Shown here: positions 7,569 to 15,595 of the stretch, in pieces
How the letters are laid out: the number at the start of each line of letters is the position of its first letter
How positions within the stretch are numbered: the first letter of the stretch is position 1
Origin: an uncultured Bacilli bacterium
Lineage (GTDB): Bacteria; Bacillota_I; Bacilli_A; RF39; UBA660
Direction: 5' to 3'
Length of the DNA: 32,063 nucleotides
Assembly (NCBI GenBank): GCA_944350145.1
Contig: CALVOC010000004.1
Span: forward strand, 1 to 32,063
The notes under the pieces: generated by a model
What the model was told of the DNA's origin: nothing
The model's input: only the letters and a program-made list of their open reading frames with translations
Databases searched by the model: none
Program-made: the position numbers and the translations under genes

Positions 7569-7958
7569 ATGAAATTAGTACCAAGAGATTATTATTTTGA
7601 TGATTTATTTAATCACTTTTTTGAAGGAGATGAAAACAAAATGAGATGCGATATTTATGAAAAAGATCAAAAATATCATATTGAAATGGATATTCCAGGA
7701 TTCAAAAAAGATGAAATTAAAATTGAATGCAATCAAGGAAATTTGACAATCACCGCTGAGAAAAAAACAGCAGATGAAGAAAAAGAAGGAAAGAAATATC
7801 TTCGTCGTGAAAGAGTTTATGGAAAATATCAAAGAAGTTTCTATTTAGGCGACATTGAAGAAGATAATATTGAAGCTTCATTCGAACACGGAACACTTTC
7901 AATTGTTATTCCTAAAAAAGAAGAAAAAGATACTAGAAAATACATCGAAGTAAAATAA
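7569..7958 (+). CDS. Hsp20/alpha-crystallin small heat shock protein
   Basis: 129 aa. The alpha-crystallin domain runs from about residue 27 (CDIYEKDQKYHIEMDIPGF) to the conserved EASFEHGTLSIVIPKKEE. It has a short N-terminal arm and almost no C-terminal tail beyond the beta-sandwich. Small Hsps hold unfolding proteins for ATP-dependent chaperones. The start is set by the promoter: an in-frame ATG at 7542 lies inside the -10 box and cannot be in the mRNA, whereas AAAGGA (7554-7559) is 9 nt before ATG 7569. The CIRCE operator shows class I heat-shock control by HrcA, a control more usual for dnaK and groE operons than for hsp20. Confidence 0.95.
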   Translation: MKLVPRDYYFDDLFNHFFEGDENKMRCDIYEKDQKYHIEMDIPGFKKDEIKIECNQGNLTITAEKKTADEEKEGKKYLRRERVYGKYQRSFYLGDIEEDNIEASFEHGTLSIVIPKKEEKDTRKYIEVK

Positions 7959-7985
7959 GAAGAGTAGCTTTCTTCTTTTTTTTTT
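7957..7985 (+). terminator. Intrinsic terminator of hsp20
   Basis: AAGAAGAG pairs with CTTTCTTCTT-type sequence (8 bp including a G-U, TAGCT loop) and runs into ten T. The stem starts in the stop codon. Confidence 0.7.
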
Positions 7986-8016
7986 GTTATAATAAAAAAA
8001 GTTTGGGGGCAGAAAT

Positions 8017-8568
8017 ATGCTAGTATCTAAAAATAAAATTTATTTGAATCCAGGAGAAGATATTACAACAGAAAAGGTTGTCTACTATGGAAAGAAAGAA
8101 AAATTAGCAACCAAATATTATGGAAGATCGCTTTTTATTAATCCGACTGAAGTGGTGATTTTTCGGGATGAAAGAAAAGAAGCCGAAGAAATCTTTTTAT
8201 CTGAACCGCGTTTTACTTTTAATAAAATGAGTTTAGAAGAAAATAGAATGCTTTTGCATCTGAAAAAGCTTTTACTGCGGAATAAATTAAAAAAAACATA
8301 TCAAACTTATCAAGAGTTTCAAATTTTTTTACCACATCAACATTACATAGAAATATTTGTACCTTTTAATAAGAGCTTAATGGAAAAAGTTCCAGACCAT
8401 TATAGGATTGTCGACATTCAAAAAGGAATAAACGGTTATTTTATTACAGCATATAACAACGAAACAATTCTTGCTCAAAATCATCGTGATTTCGGAGTGT
8501 GCTTTGCAAAAGAAGATCAAGAAAAAATTCAAAAATTAGAAAAGAGGAAAAAGAATGACATTTATTAA
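8017..8568 (+). CDS. Uncharacterised 183-aa protein upstream of hisS
   Basis: I do not recognise a family. The protein is soluble, without signal peptide or membrane segments, with a beta-rich N-terminal half (IYLNPGEDITTEKVVYYGKK, RSLFINPTEVVIFRDE), a basic helical middle (LLHLKKLLLRNKLKKTYQTY) and a second beta-rich part with YIEIFVPFNKSLMEKVPDHY. The last 14 bases overlap hisS, so the two are translationally coupled, and a role linked to HisRS or translation is possible but not shown. GGGGGC 7 nt before the ATG may pair with the anti-Shine-Dalgarno through a G-U. A TATAAT at 7988-7993 may be its promoter. Confidence 0.75.
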   Translation: MLVSKNKIYLNPGEDITTEKVVYYGKKEKLATKYYGRSLFINPTEVVIFRDERKEAEEIFLSEPRFTFNKMSLEENRMLLHLKKLLLRNKLKKTYQTYQEFQIFLPHQHYIEIFVPFNKSLMEKVPDHYRIVDIQKGINGYFITAYNNETILAQNHRDFGVCFAKEDQEKIQKLEKRKKNDIY

Positions 8569-9757
8569 AACCCCAGTAAAAGGAACTAGAGATTTTAATC
8601 CAGAAGAAATGAAATTAAGGGAATATGTTTTAAAAGTAATGAAAGAAACATATCAGAAATTTGGATTTGAAATTATTGCTACTCCCTGTCTAGAACACAT
8701 TGAAAATTTAACCAGTAAGCAAGGTGGAGATAACGAAAAATTAATTTTTAAAATCTTAAAAAGAGGAGCTAAACTAGATTTAGAAAATATCAAAGAAGCA
8801 AATGATTTAGTAGACTGTGGATTACGTTATGATTTAACTGTCCCACTTTCAAGATTCTATGCAAATAACATGAACGAATTAGTTTCTCCGTTCCGTTCTT
8901 TTCAAACCGGTTTTGTCTGGCGAGCAGATCGACCACAAAAAGGAAGATTTCGCGAATTTATGCAATGCGATTTAGATATTTTTGGCGAGAAAACAAACGT
9001 AGCTGAAATAGAATTAATCACCGCAGTAATTACTTTTTTAACCAAATTAGAATTTAAAGGATTTACAATTAAAATAAACGACCGTCGTATCCTTGCCAAA
9101 ATGGTGGAATATGCTGAACTACCTTTAGAGCAATTAGATAACATCTTAATTTCATTAGATAAATTAGATAAAATTGGTAGAGAGGGAGTAGAAGAAGAGC
9201 TTTTACAAAATGGTTTTAAAGTTGAAAAAGTCAAAAAATACTTAGATTTATTCACTAAAAATGCTCAAAGCATAAAATCTTTTTGCCAAGAATTTAATAT
9301 GGAAGAAGAAGTTGTAAACAATCTAGAAGAAATAATGGAAACCGTTTCATCATGTGTATCCGCTCATATTGTATTTGATCCAACTTTAGTACGAGGAATG
9401 AGTTATTATACTGGGCCAATTTTTGAAATAGGTGTTGAAGATCTAGCCTCATCCATAGGAGGCGGCGGCCGATATGATAAAATGGTAGAAAAATATGCAA
9501 ACATTTCTGTTCCAGCCGCGGGGTTTTCTATTGGTTTTGAAAGACTAATTCTTTTATTAACAGAAAGAGGATTCGTTGTTCCGACTGAAGAAGAAAAAAT
9601 TGCCTATATTATAAAAGAATCAACCCAAGAAGTCTTCAAAGAAGCATATAAAAAACGTGAAGAAGGAAAAATTGTAAAAATTTTATATCGAAGTAAAAAT
9701 TATAAATATCAAAGAGAAATGCTCGTAAAGACAGGTTATCAAATCATCGAATGGTAA
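8555..9757 (+). CDS. hisS: Histidine--tRNA ligase, C-terminally short
   Basis: 400 aa class II synthetase charging tRNA-His. All catalytic motifs are present: VKGTRDFNPEEMKLREYVL (motif 1 region), LRYDLTVPLSRFY, motif 2 as FRSFQTGFVWRADRPQKGRF followed by REFMQCDLDIFG, the histidine loops VRGMSYYTGPIFEIG and SSIGGGGRYDKMVEKY, and motif 3 AAGFSIGFERLILLL (about residues 321-335). Motif 2 resembles the eukaryotic/archaeal-type HisRS branch. Only about 65 residues follow motif 3, ending ILYRSKNYKYQREMLVKTGY-QIIEW, whereas the usual anticodon-binding domain is about 90, so its last strands appear missing. HisZ, the non-catalytic paralogue, is an alternative, but the intact histidine loops favour HisRS. 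No T-box leader is seen. It overlaps the upstream 183-aa gene. Confidence 0.93.
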   Translation: MTFIKTPVKGTRDFNPEEMKLREYVLKVMKETYQKFGFEIIATPCLEHIENLTSKQGGDNEKLIFKILKRGAKLDLENIKEANDLVDCGLRYDLTVPLSRFYANNMNELVSPFRSFQTGFVWRADRPQKGRFREFMQCDLDIFGEKTNVAEIELITAVITFLTKLEFKGFTIKINDRRILAKMVEYAELPLEQLDNILISLDKLDKIGREGVEEELLQNGFKVEKVKKYLDLFTKNAQSIKSFCQEFNMEEEVVNNLEEIMETVSSCVSAHIVFDPTLVRGMSYYTGPIFEIGVEDLASSIGGGGRYDKMVEKYANISVPAAGFSIGFERLILLLTERGFVVPTEEEKIAYIIKESTQEVFKEAYKKREEGKIVKILYRSKNYKYQREMLVKTGYQIIEW

Positions 9758-9777
9758 AAAATACCATTCTTTTTTTT
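9749..9777 (+). terminator. Intrinsic terminator of hisS
   Basis: GAATGGTA (9749-9756), AAAAA loop, TACCATTC (9762-9769), then eight T. The left arm contains the last two codons and part of the stop codon of hisS. Confidence 0.88.
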
Positions 9778-9812
9778 ATTTCTTTTTTCATACTACATAT
9801 AGGTGAGTAGTC

Positions 9813-10148
9813 ATGAAAAAATATGTTTTTTTGTTTGGATTTATTATGTTAGCATTACTGGTTCTTTCCATAAAACCTAGTTATGGTTTAGAACTTACAA
9901 GTGAAAAAGAAGTGAGAATAAATAGTCAAAATTTTTTAGAATATATTGAAAAAGAAAAAATTACGAATATTAGTAAAATCTGTGCAAATTCCTTTTGTGA
10001 TTATATGAGATCGACAAATCCTAAAAAAGCTTTAAATATTTTCACAGAAAAATATCTGGATTACATCGAAAAAAATATCAGTGAAGAAGCAGCCATAGAA
10101 ATGTACGTTAAAGGATTTTTCATCACAAAAATAGAGACTTTAAACTAA
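9813..10148 (+). CDS. Small exported protein of unknown function
   Basis: 111 aa. MKKYVFLFGFIMLALLVLSI followed by KPSYG-LELTSE is a signal peptide, probably cleaved near residue 25. The mature part is about 86 aa, mostly helical, with two cysteines four residues apart (ICANSFC) that could form a disulfide outside the cell. There is no lipobox or anchor, so it is probably secreted or wall-associated. AGGTGAG precedes the ATG. It converges on the radical SAM gene with a 9-bp overlap. No family recognised. Confidence 0.75.
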   Translation: MKKYVFLFGFIMLALLVLSIKPSYGLELTSEKEVRINSQNFLEYIEKEKITNISKICANSFCDYMRSTNPKKALNIFTEKYLDYIEKNISEEAAIEMYVKGFFITKIETLN

Positions 10149-10153
10149 GTCTC
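10126..10153 (-). terminator. Minus-strand terminator overlapping two convergent stop codons
   Basis: Read on the minus strand, GAGACTT (10153-10147) pairs with AAGTCTC (10140-10134), followed by TATTTTTG. The hairpin covers the stop codons of the radical SAM gene and of the convergent plus-strand gene. There is no T tract on the plus strand. Confidence 0.65.
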
Positions 10154-11051
10154 CTTGATAAATGTCTCTTTTTTTCATTTCTTTATCAATATCATTTAAT
10201 ACAACAAACTTTTTTAAAAGCCAATTCGGAGCAATTAAGTCTTCCTTCTTAGGGTCGCCAGTAATTCGATGTATCACAACATTAGGGCTTAAATATCTAA
10301 GTTGTTCACAGACAATATCAATATATTCTTCTTTTGTTAAAACTGGAAAATGGGTTTTTTCATAATAGGTAGCTAAAGGAGTATCTTTTAAAATATGAAG
10401 CATATGAATTTTTATGCCATCAATTTTTAAAGCATTCAAATATTTAACAGTCTCGATCATATCTTCTTTAGTTTCATAAGGAAGACCATTAATAATATGT
10501 ACAACAACAGAAATATTTCTTCTTTTCAGTTCTAAAACGCAATCTCGAAAATTTTCTAAAGTATGTCCTCGGCGAATAAATTTTAAGGTTTTAGGATGAA
10601 TCGATTGAAGACCTAATTCAACCGTCAAAAATGTCCTTTTAGAAAGATCTTCTAAATAATCGTAAACTAAAGGTGAAATCGCATCACTCCTAGTCGCGAT
10701 AGAAAGTCCCACCACATTAGGTATTTTTAAAATAGTTTCAAATTTTTCTTTTAAAACAGAAACAGGAGCATAGGTGTTGGTAGCAGCTTGAAAATAGCCG
10801 ATATAATAACTGTCAGGCCATTTATGTTCCATCATCGTTTTAATTTCATCAAATTGTTTTAATAAATCATCCTTAGGATTTCCAGCAAAATCCCCACTTT
10901 GATGTGAGCAAAAAATACAGCCTCCGGTTTTATAGTTAGGACAAGAAAATCCAGCATTTAAACTTACTTTAAAAACTTTTTTACCAAATTTCTGCTTATA
11001 AAAATAATTAAGAGTATGATATCTTTTATTGTCAAATGTATAAGAAAACAT
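10140..11051 (-). CDS. Radical SAM protein, TIGR01212 (YhcC/YtqA) family
   Basis: 303 aa. KVSLNAGFSCPNYKTGGCIF-C carries the iron-sulfur cysteines C37, C45 and C48 in the CX7CX2C spacing of this family, unlike the classical CX3CX2C. Other family landmarks are SYYIGYFQAATNTYAPVSVL, VGLSIATRSDAISP, TVELGLQSIHPKTLKFIRRG and VVHIINGLPYETKEDM. The cluster would cleave SAM to a 5'-deoxyadenosyl radical; the substrate of the family is not established. AGGAGGTG lies 9 nt upstream of the ATG. It is transcribed alone, divergently from the next gene. Confidence 0.92.
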   Translation of the reverse strand: MFSYTFDNKRYHTLNYFYKQKFGKKVFKVSLNAGFSCPNYKTGGCIFCSHQSGDFAGNPKDDLLKQFDEIKTMMEHKWPDSYYIGYFQAATNTYAPVSVLKEKFETILKIPNVVGLSIATRSDAISPLVYDYLEDLSKRTFLTVELGLQSIHPKTLKFIRRGHTLENFRDCVLELKRRNISVVVHIINGLPYETKEDMIETVKYLNALKIDGIKIHMLHILKDTPLATYYEKTHFPVLTKEEYIDIVCEQLRYLSPNVVIHRITGDPKKEDLIAPNWLLKKFVVLNDIDKEMKKRDIYQGDLV

Positions 11052-11089
11052 AAATTAAAACACCTCCTACTAGAAAAAGTAATAAGACT

Positions 11090-11099
11090 ATTATATAAT
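11090..11099. promoter_or_regulatory. Overlapping divergent -10 boxes
   Basis: TATAAT on the plus strand is at 11094-11099 and TATAAT on the minus strand at 11095-11090, sharing bases. They serve the tail-anchored protein gene (plus) and the radical SAM gene (minus). The -35 boxes are weak. Occupancy of one should exclude the other. Confidence 0.55.
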
Positions 11100-11123
11100 A
11101 AACAAGGAAAGTAGAGAAGTGTT

Positions 11124-11819
11124 ATGACAAAAGAAATGCTAACAAATGAATTAAACAGATATGCCAAACAAATTATCTTACACATTTTAAGAGATTATCA
11201 AGATTCATTAGGATTAGAAAATGAAAAAAGATTAAGAGATTTATTAAGTGAAGATTTTGTAGTTTTAGAAGAAAATGAAAAACCCGTAAATGATGGAAAA
11301 GTTCACATCTTTTTAAATAAAGAAGATTTAATGGGATTATCTTTAGAAGAAATGGAACAAGAAATTAAAAAAAACATCTTAGTTCGGGAAATTTTCCGTT
11401 ACATAATCACACCAAAGATAAGTGAGAAAAAAAGTGAAAAAGAAGAAGAATTCTCTGAAAATTTAACAGAAGGCCTAGTAGAAAAGTATGCATTAGATTT
11501 CTCTCTTCGCCATGATTTAGGAATTCCCAAAACAAAAAATGAACAAAATATACTCTTAGCGACAAAATTATTAGAGGGAATACCGAATGAAATCTCAAAA
11601 GATGCCTTGTTTTTCCAATATCAATATCCTTTCATGCTCGATTATTATAGATTAGGAACAGGAAAAGATTTATTTGAGGAATATCAAAATAAGCCTTTAG
11701 AAAATCAAAGAATTTTAAAAAGAGAAATCACAAATCAAGAAGGATTTTTAAAAGGTTCACTTATCATTGTATCTTGCATAGCTTTAGGGGCTTTCTTAGC
11801 TTATCTTCTAATTCGTTAA
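11124..11819 (+). CDS. Unknown tail-anchored membrane protein
   Basis: 231 aa. A cytoplasmic, charged, mostly helical body (residues 1-205) ends in a single C-terminal membrane segment, GSLIIVSCIALGAFLAYLLI, with only one arginine after it. This is tail-anchor topology with the bulk in the cytoplasm. Residues about 95-120 are rich in Glu and Lys (KISEKKSEKEEEF). No family or catalytic motif recognised. It is followed by a separate promoter for the GH31 gene. Confidence 0.8.
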   Translation: MTKEMLTNELNRYAKQIILHILRDYQDSLGLENEKRLRDLLSEDFVVLEENEKPVNDGKVHIFLNKEDLMGLSLEEMEQEIKKNILVREIFRYIITPKISEKKSEKEEEFSENLTEGLVEKYALDFSLRHDLGIPKTKNEQNILLATKLLEGIPNEISKDALFFQYQYPFMLDYYRLGTGKDLFEEYQNKPLENQRILKREITNQEGFLKGSLIIVSCIALGAFLAYLLIR

Positions 11820-11845
11820 AAAAATGAAAAAGAATAAATTCTCAT

Positions 11846-11853
11846 GGTATAAT
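11846..11853 (+). promoter_or_regulatory. Extended -10 promoter of the GH31 gene
   Basis: TATAAT at 11848-11853 preceded by TGG gives an extended -10 element (TGnTATAAT). The -35 is poor, as is common with extended -10 promoters. The start codon lies 27 bp downstream. Confidence 0.6.
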
Positions 11854-11880
11854 AGAAGTAATAGATTGGGGTAATGAAAA

Positions 11881-14274
11881 ATGTATAATCAAATGGATTC
11901 ACATTTTCGCGTGGATTATCAAAATGCGAAAAGTAAAAAAGAAGCAATTTTTCAAGGTCAAAAGTATCGTATTACAGTACTAACAGAACGCTTAGTTCGA
12001 CTTGAATTTAATAAAAATGGTCTTTTTTTTGATGACTTAACAGAACAAGTGATAAACAGAAATTTTCCAGTTCCAGATTTTAAAGTTGTGGAAGACGATC
12101 GTTATCTTGAAATTACCACCAAATACTTTATGCTAAAATATCAAAAAGAAAAACCTTTTGAATCTTTAAACATTGAAATCATGCTTTTAAATACTGACAA
12201 ATCTTGGTTTCCAAAAAATAAAGAAGTTCGAAATTTTAAAACATCCGGTCTTGGTATAGATTTAACGAAACCCGATTATCAAAAAGGCTTATATTCAGTA
12301 GATGGATTTGTTTCAATTGATGATAGCCCTAGTATGATTATCAACGAAGATGGATTTTTAATACCAAATCAAACCCCACGTACCGATCTCTATGTGTTTA
12401 TGTATAGAAGAGATTTTGGCCTATGTTTAAGAGATTATTTCATGTTAACAGGTTTTCCAGAACTTATTCCTCGTTATGCTTTAGGAATATGGTGGCATAA
12501 AAATGAGATCTATAATTTTAATGATATTACCAATTTATTAAACAATTTTAATCGTCATGGCATTCCATTATCAATTATTGTATTAGGAGAATTTTGGCAT
12601 TTGAAAGATGCAAGAGACTATACAAAATATAAAACAGGATTTACATTTAATCGAAATTTGTTTTCAGATCCAGCCTATTTAACGAAATATTTGCATGAAC
12701 GTGGAGTAAGGTTAGGATTGGAAATTGATCCAAAAGAAGGAATCATGCCTCATGAAGATCACTATGAAGAAATTAGAGAAAGCTTAAATTTAACCGACAA
12801 AAGTACCATTCCATTTAATGTGTTTGATAAATTTATTTTAAACAGTTATTTTCATAATTTGATCAAACCATTAGAAGATAAAGGAGTAGATTTTTTCTTT
12901 GTAGATTATAGTAATCCAAAAGATTTATATACTTTAAGAGCTCTAACTAGATATCATTATGAAAATTCTAAAAGAAGCTATGAAAAAAGAGGATTGGTAC
13001 TTGCTAAAAATGGGTTAGTCGCATCTCATAGATATCCAGCCTTGTATAGTGGAAGAACTCTAGTTTCTTGGGACACTTTAAACATTCTACCGTATTTTAG
13101 CTCAATGGGAGCTAACAAAGGAATTTCTTGGTGGAGTCATGATATTGGAGGATATGAGTATGGCATGGAAGAAGCCGAATTGTATATGCGTTTTGTTCAA
13201 TTTGCTTGTTTTAGCCCGATTTTTCGACTTTCTTCAAAAGGCGGCAAATATTATAAACGCGAACCTTGGAAATGGGATGTAAAAACATTAAAAATCGTTC
13301 AAGATTATTGCACATTAAGACATAGATTAATTCCATATTTATATACCGAGGCTTACAAATATCATCATACAGGATTACCTTTAATAGAACCGCTTTATTA
13401 TACTAACCCAGCAATTTATGATGAACCTACTTATAAAAATCAATATTATTTTGGTACAGAACTTTTGGTAGCTCCAATAACTGAAAAAAAAGATCCAGTT
13501 ATGAACCGGACTATCGCTCACATTTATCTGCCAGAAGGAATGTGGTATGATTTTAAAACGGGTAAAAAATTCCCTGGAGATAAACATTATGTGGCATTCT
13601 TTAAAGATGAAGACTATCCAGTGTTTGCCAAATCCGGCTCAATTATTCCTTTAGCTGTTTTAGAACAAAATCGGAACATAACAAATCCACCTAAACAAAT
13701 GGAAATTCATATATTTCCTGGAAAAAGTAACATCTATCGACTTTATGAAGACGATGGCATTTCAAGATTAAATGAAAACGGCTATTACATTGAAACAGCC
13801 ATCGATTACAATTATCTTCAAAACAATTTTACAGTAATTATAAGACCGTTAGAAGGTAAAAGTGGAATTATACCAGATACAAGAGATTACAAAATTCGCT
13901 TTAGAAATACAAGAAAAGCCGATGAAGTAATCGTATACCTAGATAAAAACGTATATACGTCTACCAGTTATGTAGAAGATACCGATTTTATAGTCGAGGT
14001 AAAAAATGTCAAAACGACAAGCCAATTATCCATTAATTGTAAAGGAAAAGATATTGAAATTGATGCTGTACGTTTAATTAATGAAGACATCGATTCAATT
14101 ATAAGCGATTTACAAATAAAAACAGAATTAAAGGAAATGATCGGTCAAATTATTTTTGGCAACGATGATGTTAAACGAAAAAGAATCAATATTCGTAAAT
14201 TAAAATCACGCGGTTTAGATGCCAAATTCGTCAAAATGTTTATTCGTCTTTTAGAATATGTTTCTGAAATTTGA
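11881..14274 (+). CDS. GH31-family glycosidase-like protein with altered active site
   Basis: 797 aa, no signal peptide, so cytoplasmic. The N-terminal beta-sandwich (about 1-185) leads into a TIM barrel: FPELIPRYALGIWWHKNEIY, the nucleophile strand VDFFFVDYSNPKD with D342, HRYPALYSGRTLVSWDTL, and SWWSHDIGGYEYGMEEAEL, then C-terminal beta domains and a helical tail. GH31 enzymes cleave alpha-linked glucosides or xylosides by retention. The nucleophile Asp is present, but the acid/base Asp, normally in FSGDT (equivalent to YicI GGDC), is Arg392 here (YSGRT). Either another residue supplies the acid, D398 being a nearby candidate, or the protein does different chemistry. The nearest GH31 relatives use WWxDWQQ instead of FFVDYSN. 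It is a single gene with its own extended -10 promoter, and the next promoter overlaps its stop. Confidence 0.9.
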   Translation: MYNQMDSHFRVDYQNAKSKKEAIFQGQKYRITVLTERLVRLEFNKNGLFFDDLTEQVINRNFPVPDFKVVEDDRYLEITTKYFMLKYQKEKPFESLNIEIMLLNTDKSWFPKNKEVRNFKTSGLGIDLTKPDYQKGLYSVDGFVSIDDSPSMIINEDGFLIPNQTPRTDLYVFMYRRDFGLCLRDYFMLTGFPELIPRYALGIWWHKNEIYNFNDITNLLNNFNRHGIPLSIIVLGEFWHLKDARDYTKYKTGFTFNRNLFSDPAYLTKYLHERGVRLGLEIDPKEGIMPHEDHYEEIRESLNLTDKSTIPFNVFDKFILNSYFHNLIKPLEDKGVDFFFVDYSNPKDLYTLRALTRYHYENSKRSYEKRGLVLAKNGLVASHRYPALYSGRTLVSWDTLNILPYFSSMGANKGISWWSHDIGGYEYGMEEAELYMRFVQFACFSPIFRLSSKGGKYYKREPWKWDVKTLKIVQDYCTLRHRLIPYLYTEAYKYHHTGLPLIEPLYYTNPAIYDEPTYKNQYYFGTELLVAPITEKKDPVMNRTIAHIYLPEGMWYDFKTGKKFPGDKHYVAFFKDEDYPVFAKSGSIIPLAVLEQNRNITNPPKQMEIHIFPGKSNIYRLYEDDGISRLNENGYYIETAIDYNYLQNNFTVIIRPLEGKSGIIPDTRDYKIRFRNTRKADEVIVYLDKNVYTSTSYVEDTDFIVEVKNVKTTSQLSINCKGKDIEIDAVRLINEDIDSIISDLQIKTELKEMIGQIIFGNDDVKRKRINIRKLKSRGLDAKFVKMFIRLLEYVSEI

Positions 14275-14299
14275 CAGCAAAAGAAAAATCAGATAAAAT
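14271..14299 (+). promoter_or_regulatory. Sigma-A promoter overlapping the GH31 stop codon
   Basis: TTGACA (14271-14276), a 17-bp spacer, TAAAAT (14294-14299). The GH31 TGA stop (14272-14274) is inside the -35 box. Transcription should start near 14306, about 18 nt before the next ATG. Confidence 0.85.
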
Positions 14300-14320
14300 A
14301 CCTCCTTGAATGGGGGTTTT
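14300..14320 (+). promoter_or_regulatory. Hairpin that would hide the ribosome binding site in read-through mRNA
   Basis: ACCTCC (14300-14305) can pair with GGGGGT (14312-14317), with one U-G pair and a 6-nt loop; GGGGG is the ribosome binding site of the next gene. The CCTCC arm lies before the expected start at about 14306, so only transcripts running in from GH31 carry the whole hairpin, which runs into five T and might also terminate weakly. Confidence 0.5.
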
Positions 14321-14323
14321 TAA

Positions 14324-15595
14324 ATGAAAAAAAATACATGGTTAACTAAAGAAGATTTTGCTTTAGAAATTCAAGAAAAAGAAGATCAAAAAGTAAAAAG
14401 CATTGTTAAAAAATACTTTAATGAGAATTGGGTAAAATTTAAAAATAAAATTAAATGTGGTGGGGGTCAAGATAGAAAAATAGATCAAGAACTTGTAGAA
14501 GAAATTATTGAATATGCTAAAGAAGAAATCGAAAAAAATAGCTTTATAGAGGAAGATGAATACATATTTTATCAAAATATCATCCAAAAAATGAAAGAAA
14601 TATCTTCAAATGAATATGAAATATTACCAGAAGATTTTTTGATTGCAATGTATGATACCACATATCCTGGAAGTTATGAAAAAATTTCTGAACTTGCCAT
14701 CAGCATCACAAATAATGATATTTTTTATAATGAACAAGGACAAAATAATGTAGAAATTTTTCAAAGGTTTGAGCAATTAAATATTAAAGAACAAAATAAT
14801 TTAATTAAAATAATAAATATATTAGCAAAATCTTTCCAAAAAAATGGAATACATGATTTACAGCTTTTATTGCTCACCGCGATTTTAAAACCAGAGGCGA
14901 AAAGGCTACTTGCTAAAATCTTACAATATTATAAAATAGATGAAAACATTACAGAAGAAAATATACTTATATTTGGACAAGAATTAACAGCTTTTGCTCA
15001 GTATTTAAAATGGTATCAAAAAGAACAACCAAAAAACAAAGAAATGTTTCAATTATTGAACTTTATAATTCTGTTAAATACTGAATATTCAAAAGAAGAT
15101 GAGCGAAAAATTATGTTAAATGGAAGTATGTTAAGTAAACAAAATGTCACTTCAAAAATATTTGAAAGAAATATTCAACTGGCAATACTTTATCCAGCTT
15201 TTTTAGATATTTGTCAAAAAATGGATGCACGTATTGAAAAACTAACTTTGATAAATCAGAAGAAAAAAAGTGAAGTACAAAAGAAAAATACGATTTTAAA
15301 AGAATTACAAGAGACAATGATTCAAGTACTAGAAGAGCAAAAGGATCCGACAACATTTTTAAAATTATCGAATGAAGCCATCGATTATTTACCAAAAGAA
15401 TATTTGTTGCCAGCAGTAGAAATTCTTTTAGATCATGATACCAATGCTTTTAATCAGTTATTTAGAAAACAAAAACAACAATCCGTGAAACATCGGAAAA
15501 GAGAGATTTCTATAGAAGAAAGAATGGCTCAAGAAAAAGTAAAAGAATATTATAAAAATGCCTTTAGATATAAACAAATTTCAAGCATTACTTAA
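14324..15595 (+). CDS. Uncharacterised 423-aa helical protein
   Basis: 423 aa, acidic and lysine-rich, predicted almost wholly helical, without signal peptide or membrane segments. Recognisable stretches are KIKCGGGQDRKIDQELVEEI near the N-terminus, a coiled-coil-prone region around residues 300-345 (RIEKLTLINQKKKSEVQKKN) and a basic C-terminus. No enzyme motif is visible. It starts 7 nt after a GGGGG ribosome binding site and shares 38 bp with the next gene, whose product has a RelE-like region, so the two are co-translated. It may bind or restrain that product, but this rests on position only. Confidence 0.7.
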   Translation: MKKNTWLTKEDFALEIQEKEDQKVKSIVKKYFNENWVKFKNKIKCGGGQDRKIDQELVEEIIEYAKEEIEKNSFIEEDEYIFYQNIIQKMKEISSNEYEILPEDFLIAMYDTTYPGSYEKISELAISITNNDIFYNEQGQNNVEIFQRFEQLNIKEQNNLIKIINILAKSFQKNGIHDLQLLLLTAILKPEAKRLLAKILQYYKIDENITEENILIFGQELTAFAQYLKWYQKEQPKNKEMFQLLNFIILLNTEYSKEDERKIMLNGSMLSKQNVTSKIFERNIQLAILYPAFLDICQKMDARIEKLTLINQKKKSEVQKKNTILKELQETMIQVLEEQKDPTTFLKLSNEAIDYLPKEYLLPAVEILLDHDTNAFNQLFRKQKQQSVKHRKREISIEERMAQEKVKEYYKNAFRYKQISSIT

